Below are positions 21,803 to 32,084 of a stretch of 64,000 nt of DNA, piece after piece (position 1 is the stretch's first letter; every line of letters begins with the position of its first letter). The notes beneath the pieces are model-generated. The model did not search any database. It had not been told where the DNA came from and worked only from the letters and a program-made list of their open reading frames with translations. The position numbers and the translations under genes are program-made. The stretch is from Rhabditophanes sp. KR3021 (taxonomy: Eukaryota > Nematoda > Chromadorea > Rhabditida > Alloionematidae). The stretch spans positions 2,480,001 through 2,544,000 of the forward strand of contig CAUJLY010000001.1 in the NCBI GenBank assembly GCA_963281155.1. The letters run 5' to 3'.

Positions 21803-22003
21803 ATGTATAAGTTATGTCAAAAGGATTCTGCTAAAATTGTTATGGAACAGAACGCTGATGGAGAATCATCTGTTTTCTTCTATTCTAAAGCTTCTGTGTT
21901 CAGCAATTTCTATTTAAGCCCATTTAGACTTCGAGACAGACAGCTCAATTGTAATGAGCAGTTTTTTAATTTGCATAATGTGTCTCAATTTATATTTGTT
22001 TAA
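21803..22003 (+). pseudogene. NADAR-domain fragment
   Basis: From ATG 21,803 the reading contains 'ESSVFFYSKASVFSNFYLS' and 'PFRLRDRQLNCNEQFFN'. This matches the N-terminal half of the NADAR (YbiA/DUF1768) fold: FF-x-S-x-x-x-x-FSNF-x-x-x-PF, then the NC-x-EQ motif with the catalytic-region Glu. NADAR proteins are ADP-ribose/NAD-related N-glycosidases. The frame ends after 'NEQFFNLHNVSQF', so the C-terminal two-thirds is missing. 'GTGTCT' at that point could be a donor, but no convincing downstream exon is found. A TTTTCGTTTTAG acceptor precedes the ATG. A truncated gene or pseudogene. Confidence 0.6.
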
Positions 22004-22690
22004 ATAAAATGTTGTTGCTTTCTTAAATTGTAATTATTTAATTTGTTCATTAAAATAAAAGCTTCAATTAAATTACATTAATTCATTCCAATAAATATGT
22101 TTACCTACATAAAGTCACCATGCAAGATTCCTGAAGCGAATAGTAATCAAACAGCATTGAACATAAGAGTATGTTTTTACCTTGCTCAATTTAATTTTGA
22201 TATAAATAAAATATGCTGCTATATAATTCTTAAATTCCTTAAATTAAACCTATTTTGGCTTAGTATTTAACTCAATAGTTAAACTTTATGTATATTTCCA
22301 ATCAAAAAATTATATTTAACCCAAATGGTTATTTTATCCCGCTTATTTAAAAAAATATAATGTTTCTATTAAATTATATTACACCTACAAGATTGTAATT
22401 TTAATATCAAAAAATGGCAAATCAAATGTTTATACAATATTCAACAATTTATATAATTAATTTATATGTCTGCCAAACAAAATTATCAATTTTATATTCA
22501 TTTTTGTAAAAATCTTTTTATTATGTTTCAATATTTTTATTTATGTTTTAATAAATTATTAGCCTCATTTTATTTAATTTAATTTAATTATATTTTAGTT
22601 ATATCTTTAGTATGAAAAGAAAACAATTTTGGTACAACATCGAAAGGTGGTTTAATTAATTAAGCTCTCTAGACTTTTAAATTAAACAAG
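22004..22690. other. Intergenic, very AT-rich
   Basis: AT-rich spacer between the NADAR fragment and the LINE tail. A few bases near 22,085-22,170 have a protein-like reading, but nothing that can be assigned. Confidence 0.4.
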
Positions 22691-23050
22691 TTGAGAATGT
22701 TAAGAGCGGAAAGGAAAGTTTGGAGAATGATCTTGATCAAACATGGGACCCAAATCTATGACAAAGCGAAGGATAAATACTTAAGCAATGACAAACTCAA
22801 GGAACTGGTAAAATGCGAGGATATTCTGGATTTTGTAACTGCTCAAAAACTCAAACTCATTGGTCAGAGAATGCGGCAGCCAGATGATAGACCTCTGAAA
22901 ATGATTGCTAACTGGACTCCCACTAAGACGAGGCCGAGAGGTAGACCATGTTACAGGTACTTCGACTGTTTGAAACAAGTGCCTGACTGGAGATCGAAAG
23001 TAAATAATAGTGAAGAATGGGACAAAGTAGACTACAAGCTGATTACTTAA
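22691..23050 (+). mobile_element. LINE ORF2 C-terminal fragment
   Basis: 119 open codons matching the extreme C-terminus of non-LTR retrotransposon ORF2: 'QKLKLIGQRMRQPDDRPLK', then 'KTRPRGRPCYRYFDCLKQ' and a final 'EWDKVDYKLI'. In intact elements this region follows the reverse transcriptase (R-x-LRW-x-GH-x-x-R, then RPRGRPR-x-RW). No RT or endonuclease precedes it here, so it is a 5'-truncated insertion. There is no clear poly-A tail. It may be the same family as the element at 28,711. Confidence 0.75.
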
Positions 23051-23386
23051 ACTCAATCATATTTCTTTTATATGTGTTTTTTTAATTATAGTTTTGATAA
23101 GATAGTCGTAAAAATAAAAATGATATTTCTGTTTGAAGTTATCAAGTTGAATATTTGAATGTCTTAATAACAAATCTAAACAACATCCATATTATAATAC
23201 GTATGATCTTCCATTTTCAAATATGCAAAAATTTAGTTTGAAGAAGCAACAAAATGTACAGAAATAGATTTTAAAATTTTATATAAACCATTACTTTAAA
23301 TATATTACATAGGCGATACAAAATAAAATAAGTTTGGTAATGTAAAAAAAATTAAATATCATAAAAAAGCAACATTGGCAACATTC
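23051..23386. other. Intergenic, no feature seen
   Basis: AT-rich 336-bp spacer between the LINE tail and the 3' end of the DXO-like gene. Nothing recognised. Confidence 0.45.
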
Positions 23387-24849
23387 TTACGCGAGGCCAC
23401 GTTCATAATTTATAGTGACGTTCTTGTTTGAATGTTGATTACTTACTGTCTCTTTATTATTTGCTGCAATTGTTATTATTGAGTCTTCTTTAGAGTCTTT
23501 GTTGGATAAACGTTTGTCTTGACGTGTATTTTGGTCTGTTCTGTTTTGTTCTGTTTGTTTTTTTTGTTTTTGTTTGTTTGGGTTAAGGATTGAAGGTATC
23601 GATGTAGTGGTTTTAACCAACTTCATATTTTTTTGGAGTTGTTGAATGCATTTAGTAATCAGGTATTTTTTGTATTTAGAATCTGGCTTAGAAAAAGAAG
23701 TCTCACAATCATTTTCTCCATCTAGAGTATTAATTCTGACGTAACGAATGCTTCCATCATCAGGTATCATTTCATATTCTTTCTGAAATTTTTCGAATTT
23801 CTCGGCTAACTTTGTATTGTCACGTTCTATATCATCATCAAGATTTATGTTCAAATCAGAAGAAGAATTTTCGCATATATTAATAGGTTCATATTTACCA
23901 TTGTGAAAAGTGGTAATAAGCTTCTTGCAATTTACTGAATTTATTTGTATAGCCCACTTGTTACGATTTTTTAGAGACACATTCTTCAGATTTGGATCAT
24001 AGCGGGGATTATATCCAGTTGATTTAGCTTCATATATTTCCAAATCAATCGGATTAGTAACACGTTCTGCAAAAAGATCAATGTCAGCCGTCATGAGAAA
24101 ATTAATTGGGGTGTTATTTGAAGTTTCCAAAGTTTTGTGGAGAAGAATGTTTGTAAAGTTATTACAACTCATTGATTCTTCCTTTTTCTTGTTATTTTCG
24201 TCACGAACTTCCAATTCCTTCGGTGTTAACGTCAGGAATGCTTCAAATGCTTTTCCATAAACATGGCTTTTCATTGATTCATTTATGTCCCCTTTTATAC
24301 CATTTGGAAAGTTTCTTGGATAATTGCTTTCACTATGGAGGAAGGTATTTTCTAATGACAACATATAGTGATCTCCAATTTTGTAAAACAAAACAATGTT
24401 TTTTCCATAATGCTTTGGATACAACACACGGTTCATTATACCTCGACAACAAGAAAATGTGCATCCATGCATTCTTCCAGAAACAGTACTCCCGGTATTA
24501 TTTTGAATCAAAAATTTCTTTTGTTCAAGTTCTGCTTCAAACATACTTTTTCCTGTTTGAGGCTCATACCACCCTTTCTCGATCACTTCAGAATAGAAGG
24601 TTTTAAATGCTTTAACATCAACATTTCTACTAAAATATGGTGATTTAGACGAATCATCATCAATCTTCAACCCAAAACAGTTCAAAACTCTAACAATTCT
24701 TGACTCCGTTCTCTTGTTACGACCTGAAAATATAAATGATTTAATACAAGTATCTTACAATTATTGATAAACTATTCAAAAATATTATTCTACCAAAACT
24801 TACGGTTAACAACAACATATGGATTAGATCCACCAACTGAACGACTCAT
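23387..24849 (-). CDS. DXO/RAI1-like decapping nuclease family protein
   Basis: Two exons: 24804-24849 (15 codons plus one base, from ATG at 24,849) and 23387-24723, with an 80-nt intron (GTAAGT to TTTTCAG). The product is 460 residues. The core resembles the DXO/Dom3Z/RAI1 family, which removes incomplete mRNA caps and degrades RNA 5'-3'. About residues 225-250 contain 'LMTADIDLF' (the GExD-like metal site, here ADID) and 'EIYEAKS' (the ExK motif). These are followed by 'KNRNKWAIQINSVNCKKLI', the K-W-x-x-Q segment before the last core strand. The Glu of GExD is replaced by Ile (A-D-I-D), so activity is uncertain. The last 80 residues are Gln/Asn/Lys-rich and probably disordered. Divergent nematode-type member. 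Confidence 0.7.
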
Positions 24850-26265
24850 TATTGCAATTGTAATAAAAGACAATTATTGAAGCAAAAAACCTTCTTTATA
24901 TAAATATTTGTTATCAGAAAAAATGTACCTTGCACTGCTCTGAATTATTAAAACGCTACGTTATCTTACAAATTGTTGTTTAATTAAGTTCATTTATTAG
25001 ATTACAAAAAATTATTGGTCATAACTTCACCGATCAGAGATTCAATGATTCATACATGGACCAACCTATGAGAGTCGAAGGTTCCATTAATGACTTTAAA
25101 CGGACCTCAGATAGTTGCCCACACGTCGTCATTTACCTAATAAGTAAATTTATGCTTAAAGCATACGTGGAGTCGTTCACTCTACGACAAAAACTGTTTT
25201 AGAAAAAATACAAAAATTGTTTTTTGCCATGTTTAATGTTGGAAAATTTTTGCCTGATACAGTTCTTTAAGATTTTAAATATTTAGAGCCAACATTTCAA
25301 AAAACCTCTGGTAATTGGTCACAACAAGATCTTGTAAATTTCTTTAGCATACTTTATAGAGTGAGAAAAGGACCTTCAAATAAATGAATCACGTAATTTT
25401 TGTACATAATCTAGAGAAGTTATACTCTCTTTTATGTCAGATCATTTTTCAAAAATAATCATGGGCTCTTTGCATTGTTGTCGTCTTAATGTGCTTACAC
25501 TTAAGATAACCGATGAGAGACTACTCTTTAATGACAACAAAAAATCTATGATTCACCAAAAAACTAAAAAGCTACATTATATTTATTGCCTGATCAAAAA
25601 ATTTCATTTGAAAAGAATAATGAATTTTAAGAGCAAGAAAATTTGTCCATAAAAATATCAAATCAGTCATAAATAAATACTCTGTTATTTTCAAGTATGT
25701 GATTGCGTTAACAATGTATGTGTTAATTTGATTAGTTTATTTTAGATAAAAACAAGTTCATTGTTGATAAATTACACAATTAATGATGCTTTCATTTATT
25801 AAAAATCTTTTTAATCTTTTACTTTTACAATATATAAAAAGAAGTAGTGGAAATAAATGATTAACTGTTTTTGTGATATAAAATAATTTAATATTTTTTG
25901 AATATAAAAAGTTCATGCTGATGGGATATAACTTAAAATAATCTTTTGTATTTGGATGTACTGATAATTTGATTAGACTTTTTCCTATTTATAATAGAAT
26001 GCTACAATTAAGATGTAAACAACAGTTATTATTAAGTTGAATTGCACAAGTTTGATCAATAAAACACACTTTATGCTACTAAAAACACAATTTAAGCCTT
26101 TGTGAACACATCTCATCGCTTCGGAACACAAGTAATTTCAGTAAAATAATTCATTTTAACTATTTATAGACAAGTGATCATTTACCGTTGCTATCAAAAA
26201 CAAATTACATTTAATAAATTACTATAAAAGAACACTTATTTACCAGTTTAATCATTACCTTATTT
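24850..26265. other. Intergenic between divergent genes
   Basis: 1.4 kb between the DXO-like gene (minus) and the P450 (plus). The part from 25,030 to 25,400 is less AT-rich and may be decayed transposon sequence, but no motif is recognisable. A 72-codon ORF at 25,434 has no protein-family features. Confidence 0.45.
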
Positions 26266-27946
26266 ATGGCTTTATTATTATTAGCAACTTTATTTTTGGC
26301 TTTTATCATACTATATATATTTAATTTTTATAATGATGTTAAAAAAAAACTACCACCCTCACCTTTTCCTCTTCCCATAATTGGTAATATTAATCAATTT
26401 GATCCAAAAAGTCTTCACAAATGGATATTAAAACAAAGGGTAATTTATTTTTGAATTAATAAATTAATTTTGTCTAATTTAAGGAAATGTACGGATCAGT
26501 TTTTACAGTTTACATTGCAAACCCAGTCGTAATTTTATCTGATGTCAAATCTATAAAGGAAGCTACTTTACCACAAAATAATGAATTTTTTGCTGAACGA
26601 AAACTTCAGTTTCCTGATACCTTTTTTCAGGAAATAGAAAACACAGGTGTTATTATGTCGACTGGAGATATGTGGCAGGTACAACGTCGTCTAACATTGC
26701 AAATTATGAGGGACTTTGGGATGGGCAAGCTATTGATGGAAAACAAAATTATTGAGTCTAGGAATGACTTGATTGATCACTTAAGTACACTTGAGGATAA
26801 AGAAAATGTTGATTTTGCACATATAATTCATTTAGCTGTCGGAAATATTATAAATTCAATTATTTTTGGATTTATGTATTCGTATGATGATGCAAAGGAT
26901 TTTTATGATTTCACAAAAATAGTTGATCAAGTAATATGTTTTAGTGTACGATGGGAGTTCCGTGTCCTGTCTATGTTTCCTAAACTAGCTGACATTCAAT
27001 TTGTGAAGGATTATGTATTTCCATCATTTTTTGGCCTCAATAAAGAGTTAAGACAAATAAACAGAGAACGTATTCGAAAAGTAAGAGAAAGTTTTAAACA
27101 AGACGAAGAGCCACAAAACCTTGTAAATGCTTTGTTCAAAGAAATTAATGCCGAAGATTCCAAATATTCATGTTTAAATGAAACTCATGTCAATGCCATT
27201 GCTTTTGATATGTATCTTGCAGGACAGGAAACAAGTAAGTGCACATATTGAGTACTGATGTAACGAGTTAACTTTTACTCCCTACAACAGCATCTAAATA
27301 CTATTTATGAGAATGTAAATTTAGGTACAACAACACTTAAATGGTTGGTTCTGCTTTTAATGAAACATCCAGAAAAGCAGCAAAAAATATTTGAAGAAAT
27401 AAATAGTTCAGTTGGTTTGGAAAATGAAATCAAACTTTCACACAAAAATCAACTGCCATATACGATGGCATTTATTAATGAAGGGCAAAGATGGGCAAAT
27501 ATCGCTCCATTTGGTATGTTAACTTTGGTCGAAGCATATTTATAATTATATCTCTTATTTTAGTTGCAGGTCATTTATGTACAAGAGACACAACTATTTG
27601 TGGGAAATTGATACCTAAAGGAACACTTGTTCAGCTATTTTTCTATGGCAGTAATTATGATGAAAGTGTTTTCGAAAAGCCGTATGAATTTAAACCAGAA
27701 AGATTTCTTTTAGAAGATGGAAAGACTATCAATAAAACATTGCATGAACAAAACTATAGTTTTGGAAAAGGTGCTAGAGTTTGTGCGGGCAAAAGTCTGG
27801 CCTTGGCTGAATTACAATTAATCTTTCCTACACTTGTTCAGAAATTTGAATTTAGTCATCCAAATGGAGAAGTTAATATGTCTTCCGACTTTGGTGGTAT
27901 TCTTGCTCCAAGAAAATTTACTTGTAAAATTGTTAAAAGAATTTGA
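26266..27946 (+). CDS. Cytochrome P450 (CYP2-clan-like), complete
   Basis: Four exons: 26266-26439, 26484-27234, 27325-27513 and 27564-27946. All introns are GT-AG (44, 90 and 50 nt) and total coding is 498 residues, the usual P450 length. An N-terminal ER anchor (about 1-24) is followed by 'KLPPSPFPLPIIGN', the Pro-rich hinge. The I-helix 'AGQETSTTTLKW' lies near 304-315, the K-helix ExxR at E361-R364, 'KPERF' near 415-419, and the haem loop 'FGKGARVCAG' has Cys445. All catalytic landmarks are intact. A monooxygenase of the ER membrane, probably for detoxification or lipid metabolism; the motif order and P-P-G-P-x-P-x-x-G-N start fit nematode CYP2-clan enzymes. The substrate cannot be inferred. 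Ends with TGA. Confidence 0.93.
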
Positions 27947-28097
27947 AAATTTGCATCAAAAGAAAATACAATTAAATACCAATATAATTAAAGTTGTAAA
28001 TAATGATTTTTATATTTTGTTACTTAAGAGAAATGTTTTTTATATGACTGGTTAAAATTTGTATATCCTTTATTCAATCAAAATTCAAATGATTATT

Positions 28098-28710
28098 TTA
28101 TAGTTTCGAAAATGCCAAATCTCCACCAACATACATAGAATGGAAACCCATTGGTAATTGTTTTGGAATGTAACAACGAGCATGTTCAGACAAATCCTTA
28201 GCATCTAAAATGACAACAAAACTTAGGTCACCTTGCTTAAGATTAGTAATGATTGGAACAATTAAACTCCATCATCTTCTTCAGTTGATCCTGGTTTAGC
28301 AACAAAGATTGGTTCAGTTGGGAAGAAGGACTTTTTGTCTTTTTCCAACAAATAAAAGTGTTATTTGTAGTGTTTGCCTTAACGATAGCTGAATTATCTG
28401 GTTCAGCCTTTTGGATTACAGCTCCATAACAATATTTATAATTTTTTGTGTTAATAGAGTAATTGATTTGAGGAAACTCAAAGGGAACTGTGCAAGTTTT
28501 TTCTGGACTTAAATGTACTTTTCCATCTTGAGTCAAAACAGCAGTACAGGTAATTCTTTTCTTGTTATGATAGTTTTTAAGTAAATCATCTTAAATAGTC
28601 AATGGAACAACCATTCTATGCAAATAAGAACGGAAATCGTCATTTTCACCAAAGATATTGTCTGATCTCATTTGTTCAACACTTAATCCTTCCAAAGATC
28701 TTTCTTTTTG
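28098..28710 (-). pseudogene. Carotenoid oxygenase, 3' half, dead
   Basis: C-terminal half of a carotenoid cleavage oxygenase (BCO/RPE65 family, iron enzymes that make retinoids). Readable pieces in order: 'DDFRSYLHRMVVPL', then 'FEFPQINYSINTKNYKY' (the conserved E-x-P-x-INY), 'PTEPIFVAKPGSTEEDDGV' (SEP-x-FVP-x-PG-x-EEDDGV motif), 'LSFVVILDAKDLSEHARC', and 'PMGFHSMYV' containing the last iron-binding His. An in-frame TAA follows 'VVPLTI', and there are at least two 1-nt frame breaks, around 28,340 and 28,255. The 5' half is absent: similarity stops at 28,710, exactly where the LINE's palindromic end begins. No other copy is in the window. Confidence 0.8.
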
Positions 28711-28722
28711 CTCGCTAGCGAG
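28711..28722. repeat. 12-bp perfect palindrome at the LINE start
   Basis: CTCGCTAGCGAG is a perfect 12-bp palindrome, GC-rich in AT-rich DNA. It marks the boundary between the broken carotenoid oxygenase and the LINE, and probably belongs to the LINE 5' region. Confidence 0.5.
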
Positions 28723-29620
28723 TGGTGGTTATTTTATTTCTCTCTAAGGAGTACTTACTTAATCGTCAAGTAGATTACCTAGTGACGCGTGTGTACTCAT
28801 CTTTACCGCTGAAGGTGCTAACTTAGGTTAGCTGATAAATAGTGTTTATTTACATTAATCTAATCACTAATCAACTCTATAAGGATCTTAACAGATAAAA
28901 ACTATAGGGCATCGATTCATCATCGAACTATCATCATGGAAACAATAAAGGAAGTTGCGGCTGACTCAAAACAGATCAAAGTTGGCACTTATAATTGCTG
29001 TTCAATGAAAAGTAGCCTGGAAGAGAAACTGATAGAGGACTGTTTACAGATGGAAATAAACATCTTGGGACTGACACAGAAATTAGAAGGCCAAAAGCCA
29101 GATTCGAAACTGATTACTCCAAAAATATCACTTTAATTCATGGAGCATCAAACAACGGACATGCTGGTGTGGGACTGCTTCTTATTGGAAAGGATATTGA
29201 GCTGTTGGAATGGGAAATGAACGTCAGAATGGGATATGCCAAGATCAAGTTCGACAACAAAATGTGGTTTATTGGTGTAGTCTATTCTCCGCATCAAGGC
29301 TTAGATGACGCCATTAAAAACGACTTCTATGAGGAACTAATAGAATTTATTAGTAAAGTCAAGACAAAGGATGTGGATGCTTCAATATTACTTGGTGATT
29401 TCAATGCCCAAGTTGGTTCTAACAAAGACAAGTTCCACGGCAAACATTATTATGGTCCAGCAAGAACAAGAAAAAATGTGGCCGACCAAGAGACAGATTG
29501 ATGGGGACGTTGTTGAAGAAGTTTGGTGTCAAGACAATTGTAGAGATGTCAAAAGATAGATTAATGTGGAGGACATTACCCCAGCTACTAAACAGCATTT
29601 ATTGTATGTATACTATATGT
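28723..29620 (+). mobile_element. LINE with endonuclease domain, internally deleted
   Basis: From ATG 28,936 the frame encodes the start of an APE-type endonuclease ('IKVGTYNCCSMKS', 'INILGLTQ'). After a break it continues from 29,160 with 'HAGVGLLLIGKDI', 'WFIGVVYSPHQG' and 'ILLGDFNAQVG', the D-F-N-A catalytic motif. Next comes a stop, and in another frame 'LLKKFGVKTIVEMSKDRLM' plus 'WRTL', which resembles the last residues of such ORF2 proteins. The reverse transcriptase between them is missing, so the copy has an internal deletion and cannot move on its own. About 210 bp of less AT-rich 5' sequence precede the ATG. Confidence 0.75.
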
Positions 29621-29984
29621 TCTTTGTAATTTATATTGTACGGTGTTTCTGATACGGGTAATAAAATAAATACAAAAAGTTTAAAAAGAAAGACCGCACA
29701 AGTAAAAACATCTTCAAATTGTATTACTTATTTAGTTACAAAAATATATTAATATAATAAAAGTAAATTAAAAATTGATTTTGAAAAGCCATAATAGTAG
29801 TCCAAGTATGTAGTTTTTAAATAAAAATATAAAACTTGTATGTAAATTTGCGAAATGTTAAATTGCAAAACGCAATGTTATTAAAATAGTTTATTTGTAA
29901 TTTTATATCAACTGCGTTACAATAAAATGTTTATTGTGCTGGCAATTGTGTCGGTTTTGTTTTACGATTTTTAAAAAGAACTAT
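29621..29984. other. Intergenic, no feature seen
   Basis: AT-rich spacer between the LINE and the truncated 3' end of the nicotinic-receptor fragment. Nothing recognised. Confidence 0.45.
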
Positions 29985-30350
29985 CTCAGGTGTTCACATT
30001 CTATCTAAATAATAATAGTGGATAATCATTAAATCATTTTAATAAATTTACCTGGCGCCACTCGAACCTCCTTAATATCAGAATAATCTGTTGGATTTCA
30101 AACTAAATTTTCATCTTTCCATCTTATAAAAATAGAGCCCAATAAAAAACAAACTAACCTCAATGTAATCGAAATATTAGTTTGCATAATTTGCTCCTTT
30201 TCTTGAACATTAATCAACAAAACTAACTGAATAGCCATTCGTATTTGAACAGGATTAGATATATTTTGACTGCTCTAATCAATGGATTGTATCCTTTAAA
30301 TATATCAGATAATAGTGCTAATTCGGCATCTGATGTGTTTACTTAAATTA
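29985..30350 (-). pseudogene. Nicotinic receptor ligand-binding-domain exons, with TGA at conserved Trp
   Basis: N-terminal exons of a pentameric ligand-gated channel subunit (nicotinic acetylcholine receptor type). The reading is 'ELALLSDIFKGYNPLIRAV', a 1-nt break in an A-run, then 'ISNPVQIRMAIQLVLLI', 'EKEQIMQTNISITLRWKDE', 'NPTDYSDIKEVRVAP', and 'TPEIVLFKN'. Two GT-AG introns with good sites are kept (30123-30158, 36 nt; 30005-30051, 47 nt). In-frame TGA stands at 30098-30100, where the family has W in 'L-x-W-NP', and at 29994-29996, where it has W in 'W-x-P-E/D-I-V-L'. Similarity ends at about 29,985, so the Cys-loop, the pore and the rest are absent. Most likely dead, but the TGA positions are striking. 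Confidence 0.75.
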
Positions 30351-30439
30351 TTAAATTTTTTATGATACTCTTTTATTAATCTAATATACTAACTGTTGTA
30401 TATTTTGAATATGTTTTATGATTTAATATGCAAATTATG

Positions 30440-30620
30440 TTTGTGATGCCATCACACGTCACTGATGACGTAATTCTTATAGTATAATTTGTATTTAAAG
30501 CAGTGATTTTGTCTACAAAATCAGTCTCAATTTACTTGATTAAAATAAAAGGTTGTATTTATTTATCTTGCCTATTTTGTACTCACTTTGGGAGGGGAGC
30601 TTTCAGCTCATCCCAACACT
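30440..30620 (+). repeat. Possible solo LTR
   Basis: About 180 bp starting TGTTTGTGATG and ending CATCCCAACA (TG...CA termini). It includes 'CACGTCACTGATGACG', a TATA-like 'GTATTTAAAG' and an AATAAAA signal in the expected LTR order, and is GC-richer than its flanks. No second copy and no clear target-site duplication were found, so this is tentative. It lies between the two nicotinic-receptor pieces. Confidence 0.35.
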
Positions 30621-30984
30621 AACCTTTATCTATTAAAATACAAACAGCAAGAATAATAAATAAATTAAATTATTTGTGCTTTTAAATAAAATCTTTGAAC
30701 AAAGTTAAATAATCAAAATTATAGTGGGTAAAAGCCAGCTAGTTAATATATAAGATGCCATTTATTTTTTAATATTATTATCTTCTTTTATCTTAACTAG
30801 TATTTTGAGCTTATTAAATGTTAAACCACTTTAGTTTAATAAAAATATAAATGAAGTAGCTTAGGATCAATTGACAGGTTTTGTTTTATTTATTGGTAAA
30901 ATAAATAATTTTATAATGCTGATATTGTGCTTTAATAATAAAAGTTTTTATTTAATAATTAATAAATAATTAACTATTTGAAAA
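30621..30984. other. Intergenic, no feature seen
   Basis: Very AT-rich spacer downstream of the nicotinic-receptor C-terminal fragment. Nothing recognised. Confidence 0.45.
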
Positions 30985-31395
30985 TTAGCTGCCTTCATTA
31001 GCTTGAGTATATAAAGCAATTAATTTTTGAATTTGATCTTTTTGATTCACAGGCTCAAAGAGAGTTGGTGAACTAAATAAAATACCGATAGTTCCTCCAA
31101 GAGTAATTTCAAAAAAGATATGTAACATAAGTCGATCCAGGATAATTCCAACAAATTTTCAATCATTTCAATACATTTTATGTTCTTCATTTTCTTTGAT
31201 ATGATCAGTAATATATTCAATAGATGAAATGACATCTGAAACTGTTTGTGTTAGTGGATAAAATTGACATGTCAATTCATCTTTTCCTTCCGTAACTGGA
31301 TTATCTTCATGAACATGGATGATAGGTAATCTCCAATTGTCATCATCTTCCAAGTTAGTTGCTGGACAAAAGGGGTGATGGATGCTTTTGGTAAT
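30985..31395 (-). pseudogene. Nicotinic receptor C-terminal fragment (loop and TM4), with two in-frame TGA
   Basis: One uninterrupted frame apart from two TGA codons encodes the end of an acetylcholine-receptor-type subunit. It contains intracellular-loop sequence ('NWRLPIIHVHEDNPVTEG'), the pre-TM4 helix 'SSIEYITDHIKENEEHK', then 'KFVGIILDRLMLHIFF' and the TM4 region 'LGGTIGILFSSPTLFE', ending at TAA (30985-30987). TGA at 31159-31161 falls exactly at the conserved Trp of 'D-W-K-F/Y-V'; another at 31168-31170 lies three codons earlier at a variable site. Upstream exons are missing. It lies 5' (in gene orientation) of the ligand-binding fragment at 29985-30350, so the two are not one collinear gene but pieces of two copies. 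Confidence 0.75.
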
Positions 31396-31864
31396 ATTAA
31401 ATGGTTATGGATTTATAAACGCAAAAATAGTTTTCTAGCACAAAATATTGTATTTGTAGTGCAAAAATGGATTTTATTAATATTTTGCTATTATTGTAAA
31501 GTGTATTATTATTTTAGATCAAATTGTACTATTTTATGATCAAATGTATAAGTACAATATATAATTTGAATATATAGTGTTTCAAAGACTCTTGACTTGA
31601 AAATATTGGTGTTAAAAGCTAATAAAGAATACTTTATTGAACTTAATTAAACACCAACATATATATAATAGATGTAATCAACTTAAACTGACTAAACATT
31701 AATGTAAATAAATGCGCAAAGATATAGTCGTTATAGGACTTCTACATTATTCCAGACTCCTAACAATTGGAATGGCACATTAATGTGCAATGTAATTATG
31801 AATGATTTTCTTTAAAAACCATGTCAAATTTTGATATATCAAGGTCAAGTATTCAATCAGTGCA
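31396..31864. other. Intergenic, no feature seen
   Basis: AT-rich spacer between the receptor fragment and the left end of the hAT element. Nothing recognised. Confidence 0.45.
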
Positions 31865-31882
31865 CAACCCTGTAAATCCGGT
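31865..31882 (+). repeat. hAT left terminal inverted repeat
   Basis: 18 bp, exact reverse complement of 34510-34527. Followed by GC-rich subterminal CCGG-type motifs in otherwise AT-rich DNA. Confidence 0.9.
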
Positions 31883-32084
31883 CCGGCCCAATTCCGATTT
31901 ATTCGGCCCGGTCCGGTGTATATTTTAAAGCAATATTAAACTCCGGTCCGGCTCCGGTATATTTTTAACACCGGCAAAACACCGGATGAAGTTTCGACGC
32001 AATTGTTGCAGCTTTTGGTTGGGAAAATGTCTTATATAAACGTTTTGGCAACTATTTTGATCATTTTACAATCGCTTCCTCAAT

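Noticed and set aside
29985..31395. Genome-wide reassignment of TGA to Trp
   Set aside because: Intact genes here use TGG for Trp, have no internal TGA, and the P450 ends in TGA at the right length. Only a locus-specific explanation remains open.
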